Shown here: one piece after another, positions 1-11,198 of the stretch
Layout: every line of letters begins with the position of its first letter
How positions within the stretch are numbered: position 1 is the stretch's first letter
The notes under the pieces: generated by a model
What the model was told of the DNA's origin: nothing
Database searches by the model: none
The model's input: only the letters and a program-made list of their open reading frames with translations
Program-made: the position numbers and the translations under genes
DNA from: Endocalyx cinctus
Taxonomy: Eukaryota > Ascomycota > Sordariomycetes > Amphisphaeriales > Apiosporaceae
Assembly: GCA_001600455.1 (NCBI GenBank)
Contig: BCKC01000012.1
Coordinates: 620,001-684,000, forward strand
Length of the DNA stretch: 64,000 bases
Reading direction: 5' to 3'

Positions 1-2168
1 TGGGCTGCTATTCGTGAGATAAACATCCGGGATTTCACACCCCATCCTATCGGAGACTCTACCTGGCTTAGCGACGGGCATCTCGTTATTAGTGCAGGCA
101 ACCAACTGTTCCTCTACGATCGGTGGTTTGAGGCGACCAATCGATTAGTCGCAGGTAACAGAATACCACACCGTAAAGATGGCAACCGGAACTTGTTCGA
201 GGTAGTACAGAAGCTGAACGGACCCTTGCCTGTATTCCATCCGCAGTTCCTCAGCCAGTGTATCTTAGCAGGGAAGAACAAGGTTGTCCAGCGCGTGCTC
301 CTCGCTCTAAACCATACCTTAAAATATTATGTCGAAGGTGATGTATTTGACAATTACTTAGGACTAGACCTAGCAGAGTTTTATCTCGATGATAAAGTAG
401 GTGCTAAAGACTCATTTCCTATAAAACCACTCTTGGCTAACATATAAACCCCTGAAGGCTTCAACACATAGCAACGGAAATGATCCATCTTACCTAATGA
501 ATCGGATGAGCTTTGACGACGTCGACGAGGTCTTCTCGGAGGAGATCGCGGCCAACATATGCGAGAAGTTACCGAACATCGCGATCCCGCAGCTTTCGAG
601 CCACGAGCAGATACAGCTGCTAGATATAGTCGAGTGCGCCGGCGTCGTGGAGAAACAACGACGCTCGATGGACGAGAACGGGTCCCGGTTCATGCTGTTC
701 TTCAGGCAGCACGCGCTTAGGAAGCGTAGGACGAGCGAGCTGCACATGTCCTGGAGGGAAATCAACTGGGCCTATCATTCCACCAGCCAGGACATCTTGG
801 TTGACTTCGTCTCCCGTCAGTACCACGGTACCATGCTGTGGGAAAATGCGAGGGAGAGCGGCATGTTCATGTGGCTTACGGACGCCGCTGCGGTGGTAAG
901 TATTTATTCTAGATTCTTTTTTTTTTTTTTTTTTTTTGTGTAACAGTCTGGAATAGTGTCTGACTGTAGTATACAGAAAGCCCAATTCGAGATCGTGGCT
1001 CGCAACGAGTATACGAAGAGCGAGATGAAGAATCCGGTCGACTGCAGTCTCTTTTACCTGGCACTCCGGAAGAAAACGGTTCTGCAGGGGCTGTGGCGCA
1101 TGGCGAGCTGGAATAAGGAGCAGGCAGCTACGCAACGACTGCTGGCCAACAACTTCGAAGACCCTAAATGGCAAACGACGGCTCTTAAGAACGCTTATGC
1201 CTTGCTTAGCAAACGTCGATTCGGTAAGTACTGTTTATTCTAACTTTTTTGGCCGTATCCGTGACATACTCAACATACGAGGGAAAATATGCTAATTTTT
1301 TTTATATCTACGATTAAGAATACGCTGCCGCATTCTTCCTCCTGGCGGATCACTTACAAGACGCCGTAAACGTCTGCCTGAACCAGATTAAGGATCTCCA
1401 GCTCGCCGTCGCTATCGCACGTGTATACGAAGGGGATAACGGCCCTGTCTTGAGAAAACTTCTGGAGAACGAGATCCTCGCGATCGCGGCGCAGGAGGGT
1501 AACCGCTGGCTTGCGTCGTGGACTTTCTGGATGCTTAAGCGGAGGGATATGGCCGTCCGCGCTCTTATCGTGAGTTCTTTTCTTCCCTTATCTCCTCTCT
1601 CAACGATGAACGAAAGGAAAGCAAAAAGAAAAAAAAGAGGCGATACTGATTACTGTTACAGACACCCGTCTACACGCTTCTGGAAACGCCCATCTCTCCC
1701 GATAACATGCGCTCCAAGCTCTTCCTCACGGACGACCCCGCCCTCGTGGTGCTGTACTCGCAGCTGCGGCAGAAGACGCTGCAGACGCTCCGGGGCGCGA
1801 CCAAGATCATGCCCCGGACCGAGTGGCAGTTCGTCGTGCACAACGCGGGCCTGTACGACCGCATGGGGTGCGACCTCCTGGGCCTAGACCTCGTCCGCAA
1901 CTGGGAGTTCCTCCGCCCGGCCGAGCCGGCGTCCGGCCACCTCGGAGGCGAGTACGCGGTGGTGGACCCGAGAAAGTTGCTGCGCAGGAGGTCCTCCCTC
2001 GTCATACAGGACTTGCCTTCCCCTACGGCGGTGGCGGCGCCGCCGAGCCCCGAGATGGCGAAGATGGCGGGCGGGGGAGGGTTTCAGAAACAGAAGCAGA
2101 AGGAGCAGCCGCCGCCGGTGTTCGAGGAACCGGATGCGAATTCGTTGCTGGATAGTTTTGGTTTTTGA
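1..2168 (+). CDS. RAV1: Rav1, RAVE complex subunit (3' part, cut by window start)
   Basis: This is the C-terminal ~612 residues of Rav1, the large scaffold of the RAVE complex, which reassembles the V1 and Vo sectors of the vacuolar H+-ATPase in the cytosol. The reading frame is open from base 1, so the WD40 N-terminus lies outside the window. Proposed exons are 1-396, 458-895, 977-1223, 1319-1569 and 1662-2168. Family landmarks are LKYYVEGD, the block ending VECAGVVEKQRRSMDENG, KAQFEIVARNEYTK, a split FEYAAAFFLL and EGNRWLASW, all typical of the Rav1p_C domain. Introns 1 and 3 appear to end in AAG rather than CAG/TAG; intron 3 is well supported by the FEYAAAF junction, while intron 1 (397-457) is the least certain. 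Intron 2 has two in-frame acceptors, 946 and 976, and the second fits the family better. The protein ends in a low-complexity Pro/Gln tail. Confidence 0.93.
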
Positions 2169-3111
2169 AAAAAGAAAAAGTTGGAAGAGGGGGAGGGAGA
2201 GAGATGGTTTTTTAGTCTCTGTGTAAGTAAGTAAGTTGTGAACTTGTAACTTAAAGTGGTTTTGTTGTTAGCATGTTAGGGAAAAAAAGGGGGGATGAGT
2301 GTAATACATAAATAGGTTGCAGTGGAGTACTTCATCATCATTTGGCGTATATTAATAAAGTGATTAATTCAAAAATTTCTTTCTTATTATGTATATCGAC
2401 TCTAGTAATGTCTCTATTTATTTTATTTATTTAATTTTTGACCTGGGTTTGTCAGATAATCTAGTAAGGGTTACGGACAGACGGGGAAGTAGAAATAAGT
2501 CAGTCATCAGATGGTCTCCTGCATAAAATTCATGCAGTAGCTGTCTTTTTGTCTCGAGAAAATTCATAGACTCTTTGTCTCACTCTGAGTATTTATCCGC
2601 CTGATTCGATATGGCTTGACTGACTGACCAACCTTTTATCTACAAGAAGAAAGAGATACTGGGAGGGTTACATTTACGGCTGTCCCCGTGACGGTGAACG
2701 ACGATCTTCTGTGTTTTGCCTGCTTACAAAGAAACCTCCATATTAAAGGTATCTCCGACTATCCCCGGACCGGTACTTTTGATCCAACATCCGATCATTA
2801 AACAACAAGATAATAATCCACCTTTACTAATCTCAATCTATCCATCGCTTTGTTGTATCGTGATGGAATTTAGTTCTTATCTTATACATAGGATTTATAG
2901 GAATTCCGAGGTGAATAGAGTGATGGATTAATTGAGACGAAAGCGAGAGACGTCTTTTTTTTTATTTTTCTTTTCTTTAACTTGGTTCGCCGTAGATTAA
3001 TAATCCCTGTCATTCCTTTCTTTTTGTTGTTATAAGGTTATCATCTTCCGTCCCGTTCCGCCACATCCTATCCCGCATCTATCCAGAGCAGATAAGAATC
3101 AAATAAAAGCC
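2169..3111. other. Intergenic, RAV1 3' flank and transporter promoter
   Basis: This 943-bp spacer is AT-rich. It has purine-rich sequence just after the RAV1 stop, then ATTTATTT-type sequence near 2410-2435 and pyrimidine tracts near 2955-3030 before the transporter start. The small open frame at 2716-2931 shows no family resemblance. I see no RNA gene here. Confidence 0.6.
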
Positions 3112-5678
3112 ATGCCGATAGCACCGGAGCGAGGAGATGGCGTCGCGGACGTATCTCCTCCTCTTTATTCCGCTCAAGAGGAAGAGCAAGAGCAAGAGCA
3201 AGAGCGAGATGTGCCCCCGACCACCGCCACCACTACCAAGACGGTGAAGTACCTCCCCGAAGGCCAACACTTCACCGTCCGCGGGGTCGCGGCGGGTCTG
3301 CTAGTGGGCCTCGTCATCTGCTTCTCGAACATGTACTTCGGCCTGCAGACCGGCTGGGTCAGCATGATGACGATGCCGGCCAGCCTTTTAGGTTTCGGCA
3401 TCTTCAAGTCCGTCTCCAGATACCTGACTTTCCCTTTCTCGCCCGTCGAGAACGTGCTCGTTCAGTCGGTCGCGGGCGGGATGGCTATCATGCCGCTTGG
3501 TTGCGGGTTCGTCGGCGTGGTAAGTGGTACTAGTTTTTTTTTTTATGTTCTACACTTAGAATGGTCAGGTCGTTCGGAATATACGATGCTAACTTTATTA
3601 TTTATCCTACGTAGATGCCGGCTATGGAGTACCTGCTGAAACCATCGGAGCAAGGCCCGCTTCATCTCAGTATGTGGAAGTTGATAATATGGTCCCTGGG
3701 TTTATGTTATTTTGGTGTCGTGTTCGCCGTGCCCTTGTAAGTTTTCACCAGTATCATCTTATAACTTTAGACTCTAGCCTGTTAACAAAAAAAAAATTAG
3801 GCGGCGACAGGTAATTATTAGGGAGCAGCTTAAATTCCCCAGCGGCTTTAGTACTGCCGTTCTCATCGGTGTATTACACGGCAAGGGGCATACCCAAAGT
3901 GGTGGAGCGTTAGATCCATCTAAAGCTGCTACCTTTGGCAGTCTTGCCTTAGAAAACAGACCACTGATGCAGGCGAGGGATGCAAATGCAGAGGTTGACG
4001 AAGAAGAGGACCAGAGGATGAACGCCAACGACGGGATTTCGTCCATGGAAGCCACAGAAAAGTATAGTTGGAACGCCAACATACGATTACTCCTAATATC
4101 ATTTGGTATATCGGGCTTCTATACTTTATGCACTTTTTTCTTCCCTGTTCTGCGCAACCTCCCTGTTTTTGGGACCGTGGCTGCGGAAACCTGGCTCTGG
4201 ACGCTGAACCCCAGCTTCGCCTACGTCGGCCAAGGTATCATCATGGGGCCATCCACCACTATTCACATGCTTCTGGGAGCTGTCATTGGCTGGGGGATAC
4301 TCTCCCCGATAGCTAAATTTCGAGGTTGGGCGCCGGGTCCTATCAATGATTGGGAAACGGGCAGTAAAGGATGGATTGTCTGGACCTCTTTGGCCATTAT
4401 GCTGGCTGATGCCGTCATCAGCCTTAGCTATATCGCGTTCAGGCCGCTCGTCCAGTATGGTCCTGCTTTCTTCACTTCACTCAAGCAGAGTTATGACCGT
4501 GGCGGAATCAAAGGCCTCTTTCAGGGAAGACCTCAGGGTTACGCAGCGGTACGGACGGAGGAGGATACTACCTCGAGGCCGACTATGGCTACAGAAGTTG
4601 ATAACCTACCCAGCCCCATGATCGAGCGCTCCAATCCGTTCGACTCCGACGTCGACTCGACTCCCCGCCGAGCTTGGGACGATGACGACGCGCCCCCGGA
4701 ACAGCTTGTGGGTAGCAAGACTGTTAGCATCGGTCTTGTCTTCTCGGTGCTTTTCTGCATCGCGAGTATCCACATCGCTTTCGGGGATCTAGTTCCCCTT
4801 TATGCTACCGTGATCGCCGTGTTCATGGCTATGATCCTCAGCATTATGGGGGTACGAGCGTTAGGAGAGACGGATTTGAACCCTGTATCGGGAATCAGCA
4901 AACTGGCGCAGCTATTCTTCGCTCTCATTATCCCGCAGAGCAACAAGTCGAGCGTGCTAATCAACCTAGTAGCCGGGGCCGTCTCCGAGGCCGGCGCTCT
5001 ACAAGCTGGTGATCTCATGCAGGACCTTAAGACCGGTCATCTTTTAGGAGCTGCGCCCCGGGCCCAGTTTTGGGGTCAAATCATCGGCGCCACCGTCGGC
5101 GCTGTCGTTTCTGCTCTCATCTATCGCCTCTACACGGCCGTATACGAGGTCCCCGGAGACCTGTTCCAAGTACCCACGGCGTTCGTGTGGATCTTCACAG
5201 CTAGGCTCGTGACCGGTAAAGGGCTACCGCACATGGCTAGGGAGTTTGCTGTAGGAGCGGCTATAATATTTGCTATTTTCACTATTATACGTACCAAGGG
5301 CGTGGGTAAGAAGTGGCATGCTTATATACCCGGAGGTATTGCTGTTGCTGTCGGTGAGTATTTCTTCGGGACTGAAATCTTACGTGATTATTGTTTGAAA
5401 TTCGAGCTAATTAATAAAAATACAGGCATGTACAATGTGCCATCCTTTACGCTGGCGAGGACTATAGGCGGTTTGATGAATTGGTATTGGAGGGTTTACT
5501 TGGGGAAAGAGGATACACCCCTTATTGTTTTGGCATCGGTAAGTTTTCTTTTGTCTTTCCAAAATCTAGCTGCCAGGAACATATTGACTAACGTCACATC
5601 TAGGGTTTTATCCTTGGTGAGGGTTTCCTAAGTATCGTGAACTTGATCCTGCAGAGCATGCAGGTGCCGCACTTGTGA
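3112..5678 (+). CDS. OPT-superfamily transporter (YGL114W-like)
   Basis: This encodes a polytopic membrane protein of about 756 residues in the oligopeptide transporter superfamily, which imports small peptides or metal-chelate-type solutes by proton coupling. Exons are 3112-3519, 3615-3736, 3801-5353, 5426-5538 and 5604-5678. Characteristic stretches are SNMYFGLQTGWVSMM in the first membrane pair, REQLKFPSG followed by TAVLIGVLHG, GDLMQDLKTGHLLGA, and VAVG joined by splicing to MYNVPSFTLAR. The N-terminus carries an acidic EQEQEQ run and a cytosolic loop of about 80 residues sits mid-protein (roughly residues 375-455). The sequence resembles the YGL114W/YSL-like branch more than the ISP4 peptide branch, so the substrate cannot be named. 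Intron 3 (5354-5425, 72 nt) has no stop in frame. The gene converges on the HET gene. Confidence 0.92.
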
Positions 5679-6098
5679 GCTGATGATAAATCTATGAGGA
5701 GGGGGGGTTAGTGAAGGAGCATTATTCGGGCGTTGGCTTTTTATTATTCGAATTATTGACTTGATAGAGGAGAGCATTGGTTATATCCATTAAAGTAATA
5801 AATCGCATTGTTCCCAAGATTTTAGATACGAATAGGTTAAACGTAATTTTACTTTGATCCCACCTGCTTCTTCTGTACGGTGGGTATAGGTAGGCTACGC
5901 TTTCCTACTTTTTATCTTAAATACCTACATGGACACTTCCAAGTATCGGACATAAATCCTACTCTTCTCTTCAATACTTACTTTGATTATCACTGACGAT
6001 ATTCAAGCACCAGATCTCTATGATTGCTAACGTCATAATCTTCATAATTGCTAACACACGCGTAGAACGTTGAAGATGCGATACATTACTCTGGAAAT
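5679..6098. other. Convergent intergenic spacer
   Basis: This holds the 3' flanks of the transporter (plus strand) and the HET gene (minus strand). It has a short G run just after the transporter stop and otherwise AT-rich unique sequence. No gene or repeat is visible. Confidence 0.6.
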
Positions 6099-8129
6099 CT
6101 ACCATATGTTGAAAACCGTATGTTTCGGCTCGGTTTTGAGGAATTCACCCTGCATAATTCCATCTATATACGCGTCTCCCGCGAATGTGTAGCCACTCGT
6201 CTGATCAGTAGTGTCTCGAGGCCGCAGAATAATAGGTGAGCCAATTCCCCATAGTAATGTTACTATGTCACCCGGTTTGACAATCACATGGCCGAGTCCA
6301 AGCATACTCTTTGCTGTTTTGAAGAGAGTTCTTCCGCGACATTCTCTTCCCATATCTCCCGGAACGCCTTTCATGGCAAATGAGATCTGTTTGTCAATGG
6401 TGTCCAACTCTGGATCCTTATATAGCTTGTTATTCACGAACTCGATTTCTTCGGCGGTGAGACTATTATAATCTATAGGTATCTGGCGCATTAGCTTCCG
6501 AATAAATCCTAGAACGTTTTCACTCGGGGGAGCACGCTCTCCCCTGCCGCGCCAATGGCCATTCTGTCGCCAATCTTCCCATAGAGTACGCCAAACATAA
6601 TCTTCTCCTTGGTTAGATTCAAGACCTAACCCGGTAAATCTGATAATGGATTTGTGCCAATCATGTTCGTTTTCCACGTTAGAAGGTGACCATTCATCAA
6701 CCGAGATCCATTTAGGCGGGCGCATAACCTCAGTTATGACGTCGACGTAGCAGCCAGAGCGGCGGAGAATGGGTGAATAAAAGTCCTCAACATTTTCAGG
6801 ATGAGCCATATCGGGAGCGGCATGGAAGACATATGACCGATTGATCTTCCACACTCTATTACCGTGCTTACCAATTTCTTCCCAGTCGGGGACCCATGAG
6901 GGCATACCGTGAGGCCTCTGGCTGTCTTCTCTCGGAACGCAATCATCCAACTGGAACAGGTAAGGTCGATTAAGGTCACTCTGGCGAATCAGCGCCTTTG
7001 TAGCGCCCCCGTAGACTTCTCCGAGAGTTCGTCTGTAATCTACCACGATACCAAGCTCTTCGCCGTCGGAAATGACACCTAGTAGAGCAAACACGATATC
7101 TCGGGGGTCAGAAGCTGTGTAATGCGGCCTGTAGGGACCGAGACCCTGTTGAAGAATCAATCCAGCTAGTCTCGATTCATACCCAGAATGGCGTCTCCGT
7201 CGTGTATCCAACGCCAGCACTTGGTATGAATTATAGAAAGCAGGACCTAGAAACCCTTCGTACTCCCGGACGTTAACACGGGATGTTACCGCTTTACAGT
7301 AAAAGCCGGCCATCAGGGCGCCCTCGAAGGCGTCCAGCGACACGCTCCACTGCCCACAGATAACCAAACCGCGACGCGCTAGTACGACTTCCTGGATGAC
7401 CCAGATACGCTGCCAGTACTCGTTTCGGATCAGTTCCAAGATCCCGTCGAACAGCTCCTCTTCGGTTGGTTCTACCGAAAAATAGAAACGCTTATCTTGA
7501 AGCATGTCGTACACGAGCCGCGAAAGCTCGCAATCCCCGCTATATTCCTCGTCCCCGCTCAGCGTCGACGAAGGAGGCCTCGCCGCGATATAATCGCACA
7601 CCTCCTCCCCGGGTTCACGGAGGACGGGCCACAGGTCGAGGGCACCGGAAGCGACGGCGCGGGGCCCGACGTCGGAAATAAACTCCATGGCTCGCTCGGT
7701 CTCCGGGGATCCCTCGCCGAGAAGTATGTAGACAAATTCCGCGCAGCTATAGATCTCCCTCATGCGAGCGACTTGCCAACTTTTCTCGACATCGTCGGCC
7801 TGGTTGATGCAGATGGCGTCGACCCAGAACCACGAGCTGTGAGCTGCGCGGTCGGTGGCTCGCAAGATGTTCCTCAGCCGAGAGTATAGGTTTTGGGTGA
7901 CGAGGAAAGGCGCCGCGTTGACTTCGATCTCGACTAGTTTCGTAGGGTCGCCCCAGACGTAGGAGAGCGTGGTGTAGCGGAAAGCATCGTTGTTGGACAT
8001 GGATACGTGTCGCAGCTCTAGCTTTAGGCGCGCGTTCTCGTCTCGTAGCTGCTCGTCGGGCTGCGTAAATCTCACAAGTCTAATCTCTACATTTTCGCGG
8101 CTCAGGGGTTGATGGGTGTACGGGGTCAT
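6099..8129 (-). CDS. HET-domain protein (heterokaryon incompatibility family)
   Basis: This is a single-exon gene of 676 residues with an N-terminal HET domain. The three hallmark blocks are visible: YTTLSYVWGD at about residues 52-61, WFWVDAICINQADD at 100-113, and MREIYSCAEFVYILLG at 123-138, followed by WQRIWVIQEVVLARRG. The C-terminal half carries the usual late block (GRTLFKTAKSMLGLG, then PGDIVTLLWG and DAYIDGIMQGE) seen in many HET proteins. Family members act in fungal allorecognition and programmed cell death, usually as one half of a polymorphic pair, but most family members have no assigned specificity. No NACHT, WD40 or ankyrin repeats are present and no partner gene is adjacent. 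It lies between a transporter gene and a divergently transcribed hydrolase. The start was chosen as the only ATG before the first HET block. Confidence 0.93.
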   Translation of the reverse strand: MTPYTHQPLSRENVEIRLVRFTQPDEQLRDENARLKLELRHVSMSNNDAFRYTTLSYVWGDPTKLVEIEVNAAPFLVTQNLYSRLRNILRATDRAAHSSWFWVDAICINQADDVEKSWQVARMREIYSCAEFVYILLGEGSPETERAMEFISDVGPRAVASGALDLWPVLREPGEEVCDYIAARPPSSTLSGDEEYSGDCELSRLVYDMLQDKRFYFSVEPTEEELFDGILELIRNEYWQRIWVIQEVVLARRGLVICGQWSVSLDAFEGALMAGFYCKAVTSRVNVREYEGFLGPAFYNSYQVLALDTRRRRHSGYESRLAGLILQQGLGPYRPHYTASDPRDIVFALLGVISDGEELGIVVDYRRTLGEVYGGATKALIRQSDLNRPYLFQLDDCVPREDSQRPHGMPSWVPDWEEIGKHGNRVWKINRSYVFHAAPDMAHPENVEDFYSPILRRSGCYVDVITEVMRPPKWISVDEWSPSNVENEHDWHKSIIRFTGLGLESNQGEDYVWRTLWEDWRQNGHWRGRGERAPPSENVLGFIRKLMRQIPIDYNSLTAEEIEFVNNKLYKDPELDTIDKQISFAMKGVPGDMGRECRGRTLFKTAKSMLGLGHVIVKPGDIVTLLWGIGSPIILRPRDTTDQTSGYTFAGDAYIDGIMQGEFLKTEPKHTVFNIW

Positions 8130-8682
8130 GATTACGTTTGTACCATTGAAATCATACTATTATACTAAGCTTTGGGGAAATTGGAAACTTTTGATCAATT
8201 TGTAAGTCAAGATTAGTGTTTTGTTTTTCAACAAGGTTCCCTCTACGTAAATACTGAAACTTCTTAAGAGTATTTTACTGGTACTATATATTCATACGTA
8301 TGTACATACGCGCCGGGCGTCTTTCCTCAAGATCCTACACGGCACGGATCTGGGTCTCTGATTTTAAAGCGGCAAAAAGTAGGCATGTATTAAGTGGATT
8401 TTCCAAATGCCAACCGCATTTCGGGGTTACATTAAATCATTAGGCAGGCAGGCAGCTTACCGCGGGGTTTTTTTAAGTACTATTTTCTTATTCAGCATTA
8501 ACCCTCGCTTGATTCTTATAGGATAGCTCCGGGGCTGTAGGTACAGTACATACGCTTTTGAAGAAAACCACTTTTGTACACCTCCACGGATATAGCATCA
8601 TATTCGCTTGATTTAGTTTTCCCATCAACATATCTTATATACTAAATTAAAAATCAATAAAAGTTATCTCTTACCTATCATC
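8130..8682. promoter_or_regulatory. Divergent promoter region, HET gene / dienelactone hydrolase
   Basis: This is a 553-bp spacer between two start codons facing away from each other. It contains a triple GGCA run near 8445 and alternating TACGTA/CATACG sequence near 8290-8310. No recognised factor site stands out, and promoter function is inferred only from gene orientation. Confidence 0.4.
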
Positions 8683-10078
8683 ATGTTGATCAAGGAAAGC
8701 TTCGCGGATGTCCAAACTAAAGTGGACGGGAAGGAGACTACGATGAGTGAGTTTTGAGAAGGGAGATAGCCTGGAGTTCCTCCTCCCCGTTACATACGTA
8801 CCTTATTGGCTGCTGCGGTTTAGTGTTCTCATTCTGCGATATTAACCTATCATACGCACGTATAGGAATCTTCGTCTTCCATCCCACGATTCCTCAATAT
8901 CCTAATGCGTGAGTGAATTTTTGATCAATCGACTTTTGACCGTTACTCGATATTAATTTAACGTCTAGTCGATTTCCCGGCGTCGCTTTGTTCAGCGAGA
9001 TTTACCAAGGTATGTAGCGTATTCGGATCTACTTTAATTTTATCGAGACAACGAGAGAATGCGGAACAACAGTTTTTTCTTCTTCTTTTCGTACATGGAT
9101 GGATATACGATATATGGCATATGAGATATGAAAGCAGTCGGCAGCTGATAAAAATGATCGATGCAATTACCAAAAGTAACCGGACCGGTTGCCCGTTTCG
9201 GCCGCCAGATCGCCGGACAGGGGTATATCGTGGCGGCGCCGTCTTCGTACCACGACTTCACGGGTCCGGAGGCCTTGGCGTACGACGTGCCAGGCACGGA
9301 TCAGGGAAACGAGTGGAAGGTGAAGAAGGTAAGCGGGAGAATAACATTTACTTGTCGTTCTTTTAGTTAACTCGCGACAGACCTTACAATCTTACGATGA
9401 AGATTCCTACCGTACCGTCGATTATCTACTCAGCCTACCGACTTGCTCGGGGTTGATAGGGGCTACGGGGATGTGCTTGGGTGGACATCTCGCTCTACGT
9501 GCTAGTGTAAGGATTTCTATTTTCTTTCTTTTCTTTCCTTTTCTTCTCACTGCCGTGCCTAGCGCTTTTACTTCATTTTGCTATATACTTTTTTTTTTTT
9601 TTTTTTTTTAAGATGAAGGAAAAATGTTAAGACTGAATGGGGAAAAAAATAGTTGGATCCTAGAATCAGCGCCTGCGTAGCTTACTTCGCGACCGACGTG
9701 CACTGCCGAACGCTGGGCCCCCACTCGGGCGCCGACGCGTCGGCGGAGGCGCCCGAAGGCAGCAACCACACGCTGGACAAGCTGGACGAGATCAAGGGGG
9801 AGGTGGCGATGATCTTCGGGATCAAGGACACGCACGTGCCGGACGCCGGACGGGACCTGATCCGGCAGAAGCTGCGGGCGGCGGGGACGGTGTTCAGCTT
9901 CTACGAGTTCGCGTGGGCGCAGCACGCCTTCATCCGCGACGAGCTGAGCAAGGGCAGGTACGATCCCGCCGTCACGAAGGTCTGCTTCGAGGTTTTGCTG
10001 GAGTTGTTCGGAAGGGCGCTGAAGACGGATTTGGGACCGAGGGACGGGAAGGTGCAGGAGGTGGAACACGTTTGTTGA
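8683..10078 (+). CDS. Dienelactone hydrolase family protein
   Basis: This encodes an alpha/beta hydrolase of about 283 residues in the dienelactone hydrolase family, enzymes that open lactone or ester bonds in cytosolic catabolism. Six exons are needed: 8683-8746, 8866-8908, 8969-9009, 9177-9328, 9381-9506 and 9653-10078. The assembled protein keeps the family order: MRIFVFHPT, FSEIYQVTGPVARF, GYIVAAPSSYHDFTG, then the nucleophile elbow GMCLGGH. The predicted triad is Cys132, Asp201 (in FGIKDTHVP) and His233 (in WAQHAF). Intron 3 (9010-9176) ends in AAG; the upstream CAG candidates would put a stop codon in frame. The natural substrate is unknown; fungal paralogues are commonly annotated only at family level. 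Intron 5 contains a long T tract before its acceptor. Confidence 0.93.
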
Positions 10079-11010
10079 TTGATTTTTTGATTACTTTATT
10101 CAATCAGATGGAATCATTTTACGTAGATAAAACGTAATGAAACATGTGTCTTAATTCGGTGAAAGGATTCTTTTTCTTTCTGAATGCATCAGAGTCAGAG
10201 AGGTGAGACGAGAGCCTTCTTTTGGACTCGAGGCGTTTCTGGCAAATAATTTTTTTTTTTTTTTTTTGGCTCCTGCGGTTGCCGGGCTATTGGGCTAGGC
10301 ATACATACCACCACTCCGCTACACTCTCGCGGTAACAGCTGAAACCACATTCTGAATGAATAGCTTTATACCCTAATAAGGAATAGCGTAGTTTCAGTAG
10401 ATGACCATTTAATCCCGATTAGGCAATAACGTAGCTTATTTTTAAATTGTGGAACGCAGGTGGTTGGAGGGGCAAACAGGTAAGAATTGGAAAGAGCTGG
10501 AATCGACAAGATGTTTTTTTTTATTTTATTAATGACGTTTCCGAATCTTTTGGAATTAAAAGTTTTTTAATTGATTGACTAGGTTAAGTTAGGTACAGTA
10601 CGTTAACTACGAAGTGTATACGCTATTCATACTGTATGTGTATAGTAGATGAATACCTAGAAGATATATCAAATAACTAAGAAATATTGAATTCAAAAAA
10701 TAAATACATAGATAAAAAATCAATCAATTAAAAGTGAAAAATGAAAAATGAAATCAAATACAATAATTATATAATCGAGCCTGATTCTAGGTACCAAAAG
10801 AAAAAGCTGCCTGAAATTTTTCGTATCATGCCATTGGTAATGGTGGGGGAGGGCATAGCAACGAGGCAGTGATGTCAATGGAATCGAGATTTTACTAGAA
10901 TGTACCATTGTACCTTGACGTGGTTGGTGGGTTGGCGGGGTATAGTACTTTAAACTAGAAGTACCTAGAGATCTCTACCTATCGCGAAGAACAACAAAAA
11001 ATAAATCAAA

Positions 11011-11028
11011 GAAAATTCTGAAAAATTC
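11011..11028. promoter_or_regulatory. Heat-shock element, four units (one imperfect)
   Basis: The spacing is GAA-2-TTC-2-AAA-2-TTC: three perfect nGAAn/nTTCn units and one with a single mismatch. This is the arrangement bound by trimeric Hsf1. It lies about 520 bp upstream of the HSP70 ATG. The surrounding AT-richness raises the chance of a random match. Confidence 0.5.
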
Positions 11029-11100
11029 GAATAAAATAATAATCAGATTTAAAAATAGATAATTCATCATTTTATCTCTTCAAATTTATAGGGAATAATA

Positions 11101-11133
11101 GAAAGTTCGGTTGGTGTAAGGCATATTCTAGAA
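11101..11133. promoter_or_regulatory. Paired heat-shock half-sites
   Basis: GAA-2-TTC at 11101-11108 and TTC-2-GAA at 11126-11133 are each perfect inverted two-unit elements. Together with the flanking arrays they form a cluster over about 190 bp upstream of HSP70. Confidence 0.5.
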
Positions 11134-11185
11134 AGTAGTAGGTACGGCAGGAACTTAGTAGACTGGGGCTACTTCTTCCACCAAA

Positions 11186-11198
11186 TTCCAGAAGTTTC
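11186..11198. promoter_or_regulatory. Perfect three-unit heat-shock element
   Basis: TTC-2-GAA-2-TTC with exact spacing, about 350 bp upstream of the HSP70 start codon. It is the best Hsf1 site in the window and sits where a heat-inducible HSP70 promoter would be expected to carry one. Confidence 0.7.

Noticed and set aside
620..1174. 184-codon minus-strand frame
   Set aside because: It overlaps two RAV1 exons and an intron on the other strand and shows no family signal.
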